The notes under the pieces: model-generated
What the model was told of the DNA's origin: nothing
The model's input: the letters and a program-made list of their open reading frames with translations, nothing else
Database searches by the model: none
Shown here: piece by piece, positions 25,140 through 34,800 of the stretch
How positions within the stretch are numbered: position 1 is the stretch's first letter
Layout of the letters: each line of letters starts with the position of its first letter
Assembly: GCA_023416995.1 (NCBI GenBank)
Contig: JAEZGI010000071.1
Location: 35,107 to 99,106, forward strand
Source of the DNA: Bacteroidota bacterium
GTDB lineage: Bacteria; Bacteroidota; Bacteroidia; Chitinophagales; Chitinophagaceae
DNA length: 64,000 bases
Direction of reading: 5' to 3'
Made by a program: the position numbers and the translations under genes

Positions 25140-26639
25140 TCATTGTGCGCCGGCGAGTGATTCACGACAGCGGTTTAGCCCCGCTTTTGCTTTTTGGTCT
25201 ATCGAATTTTTAAACTCATGATCTTTCATGGCAAGCACCGAATTAAATTGTTGCCTGGCAAGATCAAATCTTTTTTGTTGCTCGTAGATAAACCCGGATT
25301 GTAACGCGGCCCTGGCAGCATAATATTCTTTGCGGTTGCGGCCAAGATTAATTGCTAGTTGATAAAAACGCAATGCTTCTGAGTCGTTGCCGAGATCATC
25401 GTAGATCCTTGCTGCCCGGTAGTAAAACTCCAGTTGTTCTGCAATGCCGGTAAAATCACGTTCAGATTTACCATGCAACAGACGCAGTGCCTCACGGTGG
25501 TATCCACCATCGCTATACAGCCTGGCGCGCAATAAAAGTTTGTTTGGCCACACCCCACTTTCCGCCTCACGATGTGCCTGTTTATCTGCTTCACTGTTAC
25601 TTTCAGGACGTCGGATCAGTTCCTGCCTGTATTGATTGGCTTTGGTCAGGTCGTCTGCCATGTAATAGTGCCACGCAAGTTTCTGCAGCGCATCTTTTAC
25701 ATAATAACGACCCTTGAAATCTTTAATGAACCGTTCAAAAGCAACACCGGCTTCCGGACTTCCTTTATACAGTAGCACATAGCCCTTTTCCAGATCCCAA
25801 ACGGGTGTTTTGAAATACCCGGCATCAGTGTTTCGTCCTATGATAACTGCCAGTGCATTTTCCGCCTGCTGATTGTGTATACTGAGATTTGTTGCCAGGT
25901 AAGCAAACAAGTGATTGTTTTTGGTATCAAGCGCTTCACGTTGCACTAATTCAAGCACACCATCTTTATCATTTTCTACATAAAATGAGAGATAACAAAA
26001 ATAAAATAAAGCTTCGTTTCGGTACAACTGCGCCTGCGGATCATTATTACGGAGGAAGCTTCGCAGGCCATTCATACCTTCCTTAATGGTGCCCCGGATC
26101 CCCAGCAGGTTTGATAACCATTTGTAACCATCGGGAATGGTGCCGGCTGCAACCTGCATAGCGCTGCGATACATTTTATTTGGATGGAAGTCTGGAAAAC
26201 GGCTGGCATTATCCCGGAAATCAACATAGGCGCGGCGAAACTCCCAGCCACCGTCCCAGTTGTAACCAAATTTGATCCGGACAACCGCCCACTGAAAATG
26301 TATGACCCCGGTACTGAAACGGTACCATGGCGAGTTCGCAGGCCCGTTTTTCAACAATGCGAGCCGCTTTTCCCGGTTAGGTGCAAGTAGTTTATACTGT
26401 GCAGGATCTTCATTAAAAAAAAGTGTAAAGAAGTCGATATAGTTTTCGAGCAGAACCGGTACCAGGTTACCAGGATCCTTTCGCTTCTCTGCATCAAGCA
26501 ACGACTGTGCCGGTGCGAGCCGCAGTTTGATGATCTCTTCATAGGCTGCACGACAACCTTCATTGTAACTGAAGTGGCTTTGGGCAGCAGCAAAAACGAC
26601 CGGGAACAATAAGCTTATTATGATTAAAACAGTCTTCAT
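25140..26639 (-). CDS. Exported tetratricopeptide-repeat protein
   Basis: A 499-residue protein with a signal peptide (to about FAAAQ, residue 20). The body is helical throughout; TPR-like units are clearest in the C-terminal half (LEFYYRAARIYDDLGNDSEALRFYQLAINLG and LQSGFIYEQQKRFDLARQQFNSVLAM). It is likely a periplasmic or outer-membrane-facing scaffold protein. The gene lies between the zinc-ribbon gene and recN on the same strand, separated from the first by a terminator. No enzymatic motif is seen and no function can be given. Confidence 0.75.
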   Translation of the reverse strand: MKTVLIIISLLFPVVFAAAQSHFSYNEGCRAAYEEIIKLRLAPAQSLLDAEKRKDPGNLVPVLLENYIDFFTLFFNEDPAQYKLLAPNREKRLALLKNGPANSPWYRFSTGVIHFQWAVVRIKFGYNWDGGWEFRRAYVDFRDNASRFPDFHPNKMYRSAMQVAAGTIPDGYKWLSNLLGIRGTIKEGMNGLRSFLRNNDPQAQLYRNEALFYFCYLSFYVENDKDGVLELVQREALDTKNNHLFAYLATNLSIHNQQAENALAVIIGRNTDAGYFKTPVWDLEKGYVLLYKGSPEAGVAFERFIKDFKGRYYVKDALQKLAWHYYMADDLTKANQYRQELIRRPESNSEADKQAHREAESGVWPNKLLLRARLYSDGGYHREALRLLHGKSERDFTGIAEQLEFYYRAARIYDDLGNDSEALRFYQLAINLGRNRKEYYAARAALQSGFIYEQQKRFDLARQQFNSVLAMKDHEFKNSIDQKAKAGLNRCRESLAGAQ

Positions 26640-26651
26640 AGAACCCAGTAA

Positions 26652-26684
26652 AAAACAAAGGTGTTCAGATTATGAACACCTTGT
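26652..26684 (-). terminator. Terminator of the zinc-ribbon gene
   Basis: On the minus strand a 10-bp stem AAGGTGTTCA / TGAACACCTT (26658-26682, loop of 5) is followed by TGTTTTTT. It lies just after the stop codon at 26706 and before the TPR gene starts at 26639, so the TPR gene probably has its own promoter or depends on read-through. Confidence 0.8.
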
Positions 26685-26705
26685 TTGAATGCTTTATGGT
26701 TTTAC

Positions 26706-27461
26706 TCATTTTACGTCGACGCTGTCGAACAGATCGCGGTCAACGAGGATACGTCCGCAGTTTTCACAAACGATGATCTTTTTGCGTTGGCGGATCTCAC
26801 TCTGGCGTTGTGGTGGAATTGCGTTGAAGCAACCTCCGCATGCATCACGTTCTACCGGAACAACAGATAACCCGTTACGGTAATTTTTGCGGATACGATC
26901 GTATGAGTTTAATAAACGTTCTTCTACCTTTTCCCGCGCTTCAGAAGAAAGTTTGCTGAAATGTTTTTCTTCTTTTTCAGTTGAAGCGATGATTTTCTCC
27001 AGTTCGCCTTTTTTGGTTCCAAGAACACCTTCTTTCGCAGCGATATTTTTCTTTGCGCGTTCCAGCACAACTACTTTCTCACCTATTTCTTCGTTGGCGT
27101 CCTTGATATGTTTTTCAGCGAGTTTCATCTCGAGTTGCTGCATTTCAATTTCTTTATTGATAGCTTCAAACTCGCGGCTGTTTTTTACGTTCTCGCTTTG
27201 TTTTTCGTATTTCTTGATCAGGGCCTCAGCATCCTTAATAAGGTTCTTTTTGCTGTTGATGAATTCCTGTATGCCATTGATCTCTTCTTCGATCCGGGTC
27301 TGGCGGGCATTCAATCCCGTGATTTCGTCTTCAAGATCACTCACTTCCATAGGTAATTCACCTTTCAGAATCTGAATCTCATCAATTTTGGATTCTACTT
27401 TTTGAAGGGCAACCATGGAGGCTAATTTTTCCTCAACAGAATAATCTTTAACGTTGGCCAT
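26706..27461 (-). CDS. C4-type zinc-ribbon coiled-coil protein
   Basis: A 251-residue cytoplasmic protein of the CT398/DUF164-like group. A long antiparallel coiled coil (about residues 10-195) leads to a C-terminal zinc ribbon with two CxxC knuckles, CGGC and CENC, about 20 residues apart. Members are thought to bind nucleic acid or partner proteins; the exact role is not established. I chose the ATG at 27461 (MANVKDYSVEEK). The leader contains a 7-bp hairpin (27493-27510). It lies downstream of the Nif3-like gene, an association seen in many Bacteroidota. Confidence 0.87.
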   Translation of the reverse strand: MANVKDYSVEEKLASMVALQKVESKIDEIQILKGELPMEVSDLEDEITGLNARQTRIEEEINGIQEFINSKKNLIKDAEALIKKYEKQSENVKNSREFEAINKEIEMQQLEMKLAEKHIKDANEEIGEKVVVLERAKKNIAAKEGVLGTKKGELEKIIASTEKEEKHFSKLSSEAREKVEERLLNSYDRIRKNYRNGLSVVPVERDACGGCFNAIPPQRQSEIRQRKKIIVCENCGRILVDRDLFDSVDVK

Positions 27462-27538
27462 ATTGTGTTTTGATGTTTTGAATTTGGTAGACCGGATCAC
27501 TGCTGATCCGTTTTGAAATCCTCACCGCCGTAACGGTT

Positions 27539-28636
27539 TTAAAAAAAGTAATGGACCGGATTGGTTCTCACTTTTGTTTTGAGGACGGCAAAGTTAGGGA
27601 ATTTTTCCCGCAAAATATTATATAGCAGGTCAACGGTGAACTGCTCGCTTTCAAAATGACCGATATCGCAGATCATCATTCTGCCATTGGCATCAAAAAA
27701 CTCGTGGTATTTTAAATCAGCAGTTACAAACACATCAGCATTCGCGCTTAATGCTTTGGAAATCAGAAAACTACCAGCTCCTCCACATAGTGCCACGGTC
27801 CGTACAGGTTTGCCGGTCAGCGCAGTGTGGCGCACTATGTCCAGCCCGAAACCCTGTTTCAACAAACGTAAAAAGTCTGTAGCATCCATCGGCGAGGCAA
27901 GTTCCCCAATCATTCCCGACCCAATCTCCCCGTAACTATTCTGGAGATTCACGAGGTCGTAAGCCACCTCCTCATAAGGATGCGCATCATGCATGGCTTT
28001 CAACACTTTATGTGAGATCCATGACGGCATGATCACTTCGATCCTCATTTCAGCTTCTTTATGTCTCAATCCCTGTTCGCCCACAAAAGGTTGGGTTCCT
28101 GCCCCTGCTTTGAAGCTGCCTTCTCCGCCAGTGCTAAAACTACATTCACTGTAATTGCCAATGTCACCGGCTCCGGCGCTGAACATAGCTACTTTAACCG
28201 ACTCCGCATGCGCCTCCGGCACAAACACAAACAGTTTTTGCAATAATCCCGGTTTTGCAGCCAGTACTTTTCTGTTGATAAGGCCCATTTTGTCGGCCAT
28301 GGTCTTATTCACCCCTGATTTGATATTATCCAGGTTGGTATGTACCGCCAGTATAGCAATATCATTTTTGATCGCCATAATGATGGCCTCCTCTATATAA
28401 TTTTTTCCATTCAACTTCTTGATTCCTGAAAAAATAATAGGATGATGAGCCACAACCAGGTTACATCCGTGCTGGATGGCTTCAATGATTACAGACGGGG
28501 TAGAATCAAGACAGGTGAGCACACCGGTGCATTCCCGGCCCGCATCACCACAGATCAGACCCGCATTGTCATACGACTCCTGCAAAACAGGCGGGGCCAA
28601 CCGTTCAAAAAGATTTACGACATCAGAAATTTTCAT
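27539..28636 (-). CDS. Nif3-like dinuclear metal-centre protein
   Basis: A 365-residue member of the Nif3/YbgI/YqfO family, hexameric proteins with a two-metal site and proposed roles as GTP cyclohydrolase-like or metal-insertion factors. The metal-ligand motifs HHPIIF and HTNLDN near the N-terminus and ICDIGHFESE near the C-terminus are present. The central insert (about 130-235, with the HPYEEVAYDLV motif) is the CutA/PII-like domain of the longer YqfO type. The ATG at 28636 (MKISDVVNLF) is preferred over an upstream extension. Confidence 0.88.
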   Translation of the reverse strand: MKISDVVNLFERLAPPVLQESYDNAGLICGDAGRECTGVLTCLDSTPSVIIEAIQHGCNLVVAHHPIIFSGIKKLNGKNYIEEAIIMAIKNDIAILAVHTNLDNIKSGVNKTMADKMGLINRKVLAAKPGLLQKLFVFVPEAHAESVKVAMFSAGAGDIGNYSECSFSTGGEGSFKAGAGTQPFVGEQGLRHKEAEMRIEVIMPSWISHKVLKAMHDAHPYEEVAYDLVNLQNSYGEIGSGMIGELASPMDATDFLRLLKQGFGLDIVRHTALTGKPVRTVALCGGAGSFLISKALSANADVFVTADLKYHEFFDANGRMMICDIGHFESEQFTVDLLYNILREKFPNFAVLKTKVRTNPVHYFF

Positions 28637-28736
28637 AATGATAAAGATACAGTGGTTATCGGTCAGACAGGTATTAAACAAAACGTATGGCTGATTCTTT
28701 AAATCGTTAGCTTTACTTCAAGCTCAATTGATTAAC

Positions 28737-29312
28737 ATGCGAACCACCTGGGTCATCTTACTTGTAACCATCCTGGCCGGGGCGGCCATTTATTATTATT
28801 TTACCACAACCAACAAAACTGCTCCGAGTGACCTCATCAGGTTTGTAAACACGCCTGATTCGTTGCAAGGTAAAATACGCGTTAATATTGCAGAGGACCC
28901 TGTTGAAGTTTTTTATGGCAACAACACCTGGATGCTGGCCGACTCGGTTGCGTTGCCTGCCATCTTACAAAACAAAATCTCCGACTCATTTTCGCGGAAC
29001 TATCGTGAAAAAACGTTGTACCTGACATTTGACAACCGCCTTTACCACGATATTGAACTGCGTAAGACCGATACTTCCTCTGCATTTGTTATTGACCTGC
29101 AACTAAGTGCTGAAGCTGACACGGTGTTTGTTTCCGGAACAATTGACCAGGGCAAGGCTGGCATCATCGCATTTAAAAATCCGCTTTCGCCGCTTTATAA
29201 ATCTTTTGTGATTACCTATCATGACCGGCTGCCGGATTCTGTCAAAAATGATACAACGCGGGCAGCTTTGCAATCGATGGCCACCAAAGTGATCACCGTG
29301 CTGGAGCCCTGA
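28737..29312 (+). CDS. Membrane-anchored protein of unknown function
   Basis: I do not recognise a family for this 191-residue protein. It has one N-terminal hydrophobic segment (TTWVILLVTILAGAAIYYYF), which may be a signal anchor, followed by a polar, beta-rich region rich in Asp and Thr. No lipobox, metal site or repeat is seen. The ATG at 28737 is chosen over an in-frame TTG three codons upstream. The gene is divergent from the Nif3-like gene and precedes the DUF3817 gene by 54 bp. Confidence 0.6.
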   Translation: MRTTWVILLVTILAGAAIYYYFTTTNKTAPSDLIRFVNTPDSLQGKIRVNIAEDPVEVFYGNNTWMLADSVALPAILQNKISDSFSRNYREKTLYLTFDNRLYHDIELRKTDTSSAFVIDLQLSAEADTVFVSGTIDQGKAGIIAFKNPLSPLYKSFVITYHDRLPDSVKNDTTRAALQSMATKVITVLEP

Positions 29313-29354
29313 CAGACTAATGAAATTCTAATGACCGTCTTTGCGCCGGATAGT

Positions 29355-29362
29355 TATTTTTG
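29355..29362 (+). promoter_or_regulatory. -7 element just before the DUF3817 gene
   Basis: TATTTTTG fully matches TAnnTTTG and ends 4 nt before the ATG at 29367. With no clear -33 box the call is tentative. If real, the message is leaderless, and it rules out the longer upstream start at 29331. Confidence 0.4.
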
Positions 29363-29366
29363 CAGC

Positions 29367-29702
29367 ATGAACAACAGTACTGTATCCGCACTCACCAGTC
29401 TGCGGAGAATTGGATTCGCAGAAGGATTTTCGTGGTTATTATTACTCGGAATAGCTATGCCGTTAAAGTATCTGGCGGGAGAACCGATGGCTGTTCGCAT
29501 CGTTGGATGGCTGCACGGTTTGTTGTTTGTGGCTTACCTGTTACAATTGTTCAGGGTTCAATATCTTCATAAGTGGCCGTTGAAAAAGTCATTTCTTGGT
29601 GTTGTTGCATCCTTTGCCCCATTTGGTACCTGGATCTTTGATGCAAGACTCAAAAAAGATCAGGCAATGACTGAAGGATCAGCGGGACAAATATCTAACT
29701 AA
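29367..29702 (+). CDS. DUF3817 integral membrane protein
   Basis: A 111-residue protein with three predicted membrane segments and the DUF3817 hallmark GWLHGLLFVAYLLQL, preceded by RRIGFAEGFSWLLLLGIAMPLKY. The family is small, membrane-embedded and uncharacterised. The ATG at 29367 begins the conserved part. It lies 17 bp before the M32 carboxypeptidase gene on the same strand. Confidence 0.83.
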   Translation: MNNSTVSALTSLRRIGFAEGFSWLLLLGIAMPLKYLAGEPMAVRIVGWLHGLLFVAYLLQLFRVQYLHKWPLKKSFLGVVASFAPFGTWIFDARLKKDQAMTEGSAGQISN

Positions 29703-29719
29703 CAGAAACGAATACACGA

Positions 29720-31237
29720 ATGCAGAATCAAGGCTTCGATAACCCCGCAACAATTTACGGGGCATATGTTTCGCGAATGAATCGAATTGCGGACCTGCGC
29801 TACGCAGCAGGACTGCTTCAATGGGACCAGGAGACTTATCTTCCGCCAAAAGGTGCAGAAAAACGTGGTCAGCAGATAGCCACACTTACCGAGATCTCCC
29901 ATGAGATGTTTACAAGCAATGAACTTGGCAACCTGTTGGAGCAACTGTTAGAGCAGGATGAATTTGATGCTGTTCAGAAACGTAATATCCAGTTGAGCCG
30001 GGAAGATTTTGTTCGGCAACAAAAGATCCCTGCTGATTTTGTGCGCAGACTTTCAGAAACCGTTACCCGTAGTTTTCATAGCTGGATGCAGGCCCGGAAA
30101 GCAAACGACTTTGCATTGTTTTCAAACGACCTGGCGGAGCTTGTAACATTGAAAAGGGAGGAAGCTCATTACCTGGGATTCTCCAGTCACCCTTACGATG
30201 CACTTTTGAACGAGCATGACAAAGGAACCAACGTTTACCTGCTCGATACCGTATTTAACCAGGTAAAAACACCACTGAAACAGTTGCTTGAAGAGATTTC
30301 TGCAGCTCCCGAAATAGATGACAGTTTTCTACGCAGACACTACCCGCGCGATCAACAATGGGCGCTGGGCATGGATCTGCTGAAAAAACTTGGTTATGAT
30401 TTTGAAGCCGGGCGCCAGGATATTTCAGAACATCCTTTTAGTGTGAGCTTCAATAACGGAGATGTAAGAATCACTACGAGGATCGATGAGAATGATCTGG
30501 CGAGTATGACCTGGAGCTGTATACATGAACTGGGGCACGCCTTGTACGAACAGGGTTTGCCGGGAAGTGAATACGGATTGCCCGCAGGGGAAGCTGCCAG
30601 CTATAGTATTCATGAATCCCAATCCCGGTTATGGGAAAATCATGTAGGCAGAAGCCGTGCGTTCTGCGAGCAGTATTTTCCACTGTTCGTACAGTATTTT
30701 CCGGACCAGTTGAAAAATGTTACCGTTGACCAGTTTTACCGGGCCATCAACAAAGTAAAACCTTCCCTGATCCGCACTGAAGCCGATGAACTTACTTATC
30801 ATTTCCATGTGATGATCAGGTACGAGCTTGAAAAAAAGTTGATAGAAGGCTCGCTTGAAACCCGCGATATCCCGGCATTCTGGAACGAGCAGTATAAACA
30901 GTATCTTGGTGTGGATGTACCGGATCACAGAACGGGGTGTTTACAGGATGTGCACTGGAGCCATGGAAGTTTCGGCTACTTTCCTACTTATTCATTGGGA
31001 AGTTTTTATGCGGCGCAGATTTTTGAAACGGCGGTGGAGAAAGATGAAACTGTAAGAACCGATGTTCAGAACGGTAATTACGAATCTTTATTAAAGTGGC
31101 TGCGGAATGCCGTACATCAACATGGCCGGATTTACACAAGTGAGGCGCTGTGTCATAAGATTTCGTCGAAAACATTGGACATCAGGTATTTTTTGACCTA
31201 TTTGCTTGATAAATACAAAAAGATTTACAATTTTTAG
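29720..31237 (+). CDS. M32-family (Taq-type) carboxypeptidase
   Basis: A 505-residue cytoplasmic zinc carboxypeptidase that removes C-terminal residues other than proline. The zinc motif HELGH (His269, Glu270, His273) and the family-specific third-ligand segment SIHESQSRLWENH are both present, and the length is standard. It probably takes part in peptide turnover. It sits 17 bp after the DUF3817 gene. Confidence 0.93.
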   Translation: MQNQGFDNPATIYGAYVSRMNRIADLRYAAGLLQWDQETYLPPKGAEKRGQQIATLTEISHEMFTSNELGNLLEQLLEQDEFDAVQKRNIQLSREDFVRQQKIPADFVRRLSETVTRSFHSWMQARKANDFALFSNDLAELVTLKREEAHYLGFSSHPYDALLNEHDKGTNVYLLDTVFNQVKTPLKQLLEEISAAPEIDDSFLRRHYPRDQQWALGMDLLKKLGYDFEAGRQDISEHPFSVSFNNGDVRITTRIDENDLASMTWSCIHELGHALYEQGLPGSEYGLPAGEAASYSIHESQSRLWENHVGRSRAFCEQYFPLFVQYFPDQLKNVTVDQFYRAINKVKPSLIRTEADELTYHFHVMIRYELEKKLIEGSLETRDIPAFWNEQYKQYLGVDVPDHRTGCLQDVHWSHGSFGYFPTYSLGSFYAAQIFETAVEKDETVRTDVQNGNYESLLKWLRNAVHQHGRIYTSEALCHKISSKTLDIRYFLTYLLDKYKKIYNF

Positions 31238-31252
31238 CCTCAATTCAATTTA

Positions 31253-31660
31253 ATGTTCAGATTACTTCCGCTCTTGTTTTTGATGTCGCTCTCGCTTTCC
31301 TGTAAAAAAGCGATTGAGCGCAAGAAGGAGCAGGTTGTAATCGAAGCTATTACGAATGGTGTTTGGTACGTGCAGTTTTACAAGGAAGATGGAACCGAGA
31401 AAACGGGAGAATTTAATGGCTTCGAATTTAAGTTTAACGAGAATGAAACTTTAAACGCTCTGCGGGCCGGTACGAATGTGCCGGGCACCTGGAAGGCGGA
31501 TGTGGCAGCGAAGTCGATAACTACAAATTTTCCCACGGCCGTGGATCCTCTGAAAAAATTGAACAGTCTGTGGCGCATTACAGACAGCTACCTGGACTAT
31601 GTGGAAGCTGAAAGTACTGCTTCAGGAACCCTTAAGACACTGCATTTGCGAAAAAAATAA
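31253..31660 (+). CDS. Small lipoprotein of unknown function
   Basis: A 135-residue protein with a lipoprotein signal ending LSLSC (lipid-modified Cys17), followed by a basic segment and a beta-rich domain with the lipocalin-like start GVWYVQFYKEDGTEKTGEFNGFEFKF. Short Bacteroidota lipoproteins of this form are common and uncharacterised. It begins 15 bp after the carboxypeptidase gene, so it is likely co-transcribed. Confidence 0.7.
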   Translation: MFRLLPLLFLMSLSLSCKKAIERKKEQVVIEAITNGVWYVQFYKEDGTEKTGEFNGFEFKFNENETLNALRAGTNVPGTWKADVAAKSITTNFPTAVDPLKKLNSLWRITDSYLDYVEAESTASGTLKTLHLRKK

Positions 31661-31831
31661 GCTGTTGAACTGCGATTTTCCAATCGCGGATTGAAATTTG
31701 ATAGCAACTGAACACCTGAGCCGCAACGGCAATATCGCCTGGACCAGCGTAATAACATCCGAACCGACCCGAACATCCAATTTCCTGGTGAAAATCTTAA
31801 GGATCTGTAACTATTAAATGCAGCTGGTTTA

Positions 31832-34800
31832 ATGAGGAAATTGTGGCTTTTCTTTGTACTCTTCTTTTTTTGCGGAACGATCATTGCGCAGGACCCCGTC
31901 GTTGAGTTTACGGCAACACCATTGTCAGGTTGTGCCCCGCTGGTTGTAAATTTCACCGATCAGTCAACCGGCAATCCCACTAACTGGGATTGGGATCTGG
32001 GAAACGGCCAACTATCAACTGCAAGAAACCCTGTGGTGGTTTATAATATTCCTGGTGTATATACAGTTAAGTTGGTAGTACGCAATGCAAATGGAATTGC
32101 GGCCCTTGAAAAAACAGCGTATATCCGCGTAAATCCCACTCCCACGGCATCATTCACGGCCAGTACCACAACCGGTTGCGCACCAAACAGTATTCGGTTC
32201 ACCGATCAGAGTTCATCGCCCGGTGGCAGCGTTACGTCGTGGCGATGGAATTTTGGGGATGGAAACACATCTACAGAACAAAACCCGGTACATGTGTACA
32301 CAACCCCCGGGTATTATGATGTTTCGCTCACGATCACCAGCGATGGAGGCTGTAATGCATCCGCGAGCCGGTTCAGGTATATCAGGATCGTACCGGGAGT
32401 TGTGGCAAACTTCAGCCCTGCAGCCGCTGCCACCTGCCAGGCACCATTCACTACTACACTGAATAACCAGAGTTCCGGGCCCGGAAATCTTACATACAGT
32501 TGGGATCTTGGGAACGGCTCTACTTCTACGGAACGGAGCCCTGCGGCGGTTTATACCAATCCAGGCACTTATCCTATCCGGCTCATAACAACAAGCGACT
32601 ACGGGTGTGCTGATACCGTGCTGCAAAACGTGCCATTCACCAACAACACCACAGCCTTTACCGCACCGGATACAGCCTGTCTGAATATCGGGGTCAATTT
32701 TGTAAACACTTCATCTCCTGCGCCGATTTCAAGTATTTGGGACTTTGGAGATGGTGCAGTTTCCGGCTCGGGTTCTCCCCAACATACCTATGACAGTGTT
32801 GGAATCTTTGCTGTAAAGCTGGTAAATAATTATGGCAACTGCGTCGATTCTGTGATAAGAAACATCACGGTGGGTCCAAAGCCAACGGTAGACTTTTCAT
32901 CGGTTGCGAGCGCCAGTTGTAAAGCACCTTTTACGGTGCAGTTCCAGGATCAGACCCCCAATGCAACTGCCTGGATCTGGGATTTTGGTGATGGCACCAC
33001 TTCAACCGAAAAAAATCCGAGCCATATCTATACAGGACTCGGTCAATACGATATCTCTCTGACCGCAACTTTCAACGGCGGTTGCCAGAACACGATCGTG
33101 AAACCGATCTTTGTGAAGCTTGCTGAACCTACAGTGGCCATAACAGGGATGCCGGAAGGTGGCTGTCTGCCTTACACTTTCACGCCTGTGGCTAATGTAA
33201 ATGCCGTGGATGGCGTAGCTACCTGGTACTGGAACTTTGGTGATGGCACCACGAGCGCTTCGGCAACACCCTCACATACTTATAATGCACCAGGCAGCTA
33301 CGATATTACGCTGAGGATCACCACAACCACTGGTTGTACAAAAGAAATTGTTTATCCGGCAGGAGTTAAAGTAGGCAACCCGATAAAAGCGGATTTCAGT
33401 GCAGACAAATTCGATGTTTGTGCCTCTGACCCGATCACCTTCACTGACCTCTCACCAGGTGCAGATGAATGGTACTGGCAGTTTGGAGACGGCACGGTAT
33501 CATCAGAACAGAACCCTGTTCATATATTCCAGGACACGGGCTGGATCACGGTTACACTAACAGCCTTGAGTAACCGCTGTGGAACAACTGAAATTAAAAC
33601 CGATTATATAAGAATAACACCGCCTATTGCACGGTTCGCGTATACCGTGAACTGCGACAACAAACTCCGTGTTAACTTCAGGGACAGTTCTATTGTAGAT
33701 CCTTCCCTTGGAGCGCCAACTTATAACTGGACCTTTGGATCCGGCGCAGGCGCGGGAACAAGTACACAACTCAACCCCACCTTTACGTTCCCGTCGTTTG
33801 GTTCGCACCCTGTTACTTTAACCGTGACCAATGGAGCGTGTTCATTTACCTATACAGGGGAGGTATTACTTACAGATGAAAAAGCCTCGTTCACCAGTTC
33901 AAAAACGACCGTGTGCAGAAACGAAGAGTTTACCCTTACTGCTACCGTTGCTAACCCGGCAAACATCAAATTTTATGAATGGACCGTCGGAAACGGCCTT
34001 CCGGTGCTGGATACCACAGGCATCTTTAAGTACCAGATACCCATCAATGGTGATTATGCCGTTAGACTGGTTATCATTGACAGCAATTTTTGCCGGGATA
34101 CCCTGGTGAAAGCAGATTATATGAAGGTGGTGGGACCCATTATTGAATTTGGACCGGAAGCCGCAGGAACCTGTCCCAACACCGATATTCGTTTTATTGA
34201 TAACACCATTTCCACTGCTCCGATAGTTAAATGGACCTGGGATTATGGAGATGGAACGCGTAAGGAATACAATACAAAAAGCAACTTCGTTCACCGTTAT
34301 CAACAGGTGGGGGTGTATGGGGTAAGACTAACAGTGACCGACAACCTGGGTTGTACCGCCTCGCGGTTCATAGCAGACACTGTAATTATTACTTCACCAT
34401 CTGCAGGCTTTGTTGCTGATACGATCTTTTGCCCGGGTGTAAATCTGAATTTCAGAGATACATCATCAGGTCGGAACCTCAGGTATTTATGGTCATTCGG
34501 CGATGGAAACACTTCCACGCTGCAGAATCCATCGAATGCCTATCCTGCCGGAGATCGCAACTATGCTGTTTCATTAAAGATCACGGACCAGTTTGGTTGT
34601 TCAGACTCTGTTTCAAGAGCGGACTACATTAAGGTGCGCTCGCCGAAGGCAGCATTCACTGCGGAAGACACCACCGGTATTTGTCCGCCGCTTGAAGCAA
34701 GATTTTTCCTTGGTGCTTCTGATTACCAATCTTTCTACTGGGATTTTGGAGATGGCGGTGCTACATCCACAGCTCCTAACCCCCGCCATTTTTATAATGC

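Noticed and set aside
26887..27375. Long open frame (162 codons) on the plus strand opposite the zinc-ribbon gene
   Set aside because: It is antisense to a well-supported coiled-coil gene; its Ser/Phe-rich composition is the mirror of Lys/Glu-rich codons.
31672..31687. GCGATT-TTCC-AATCGC hairpin after the small lipoprotein as a terminator
   Set aside because: The stem is 6 bp and no T-run follows on the plus strand; it is too weak to call.
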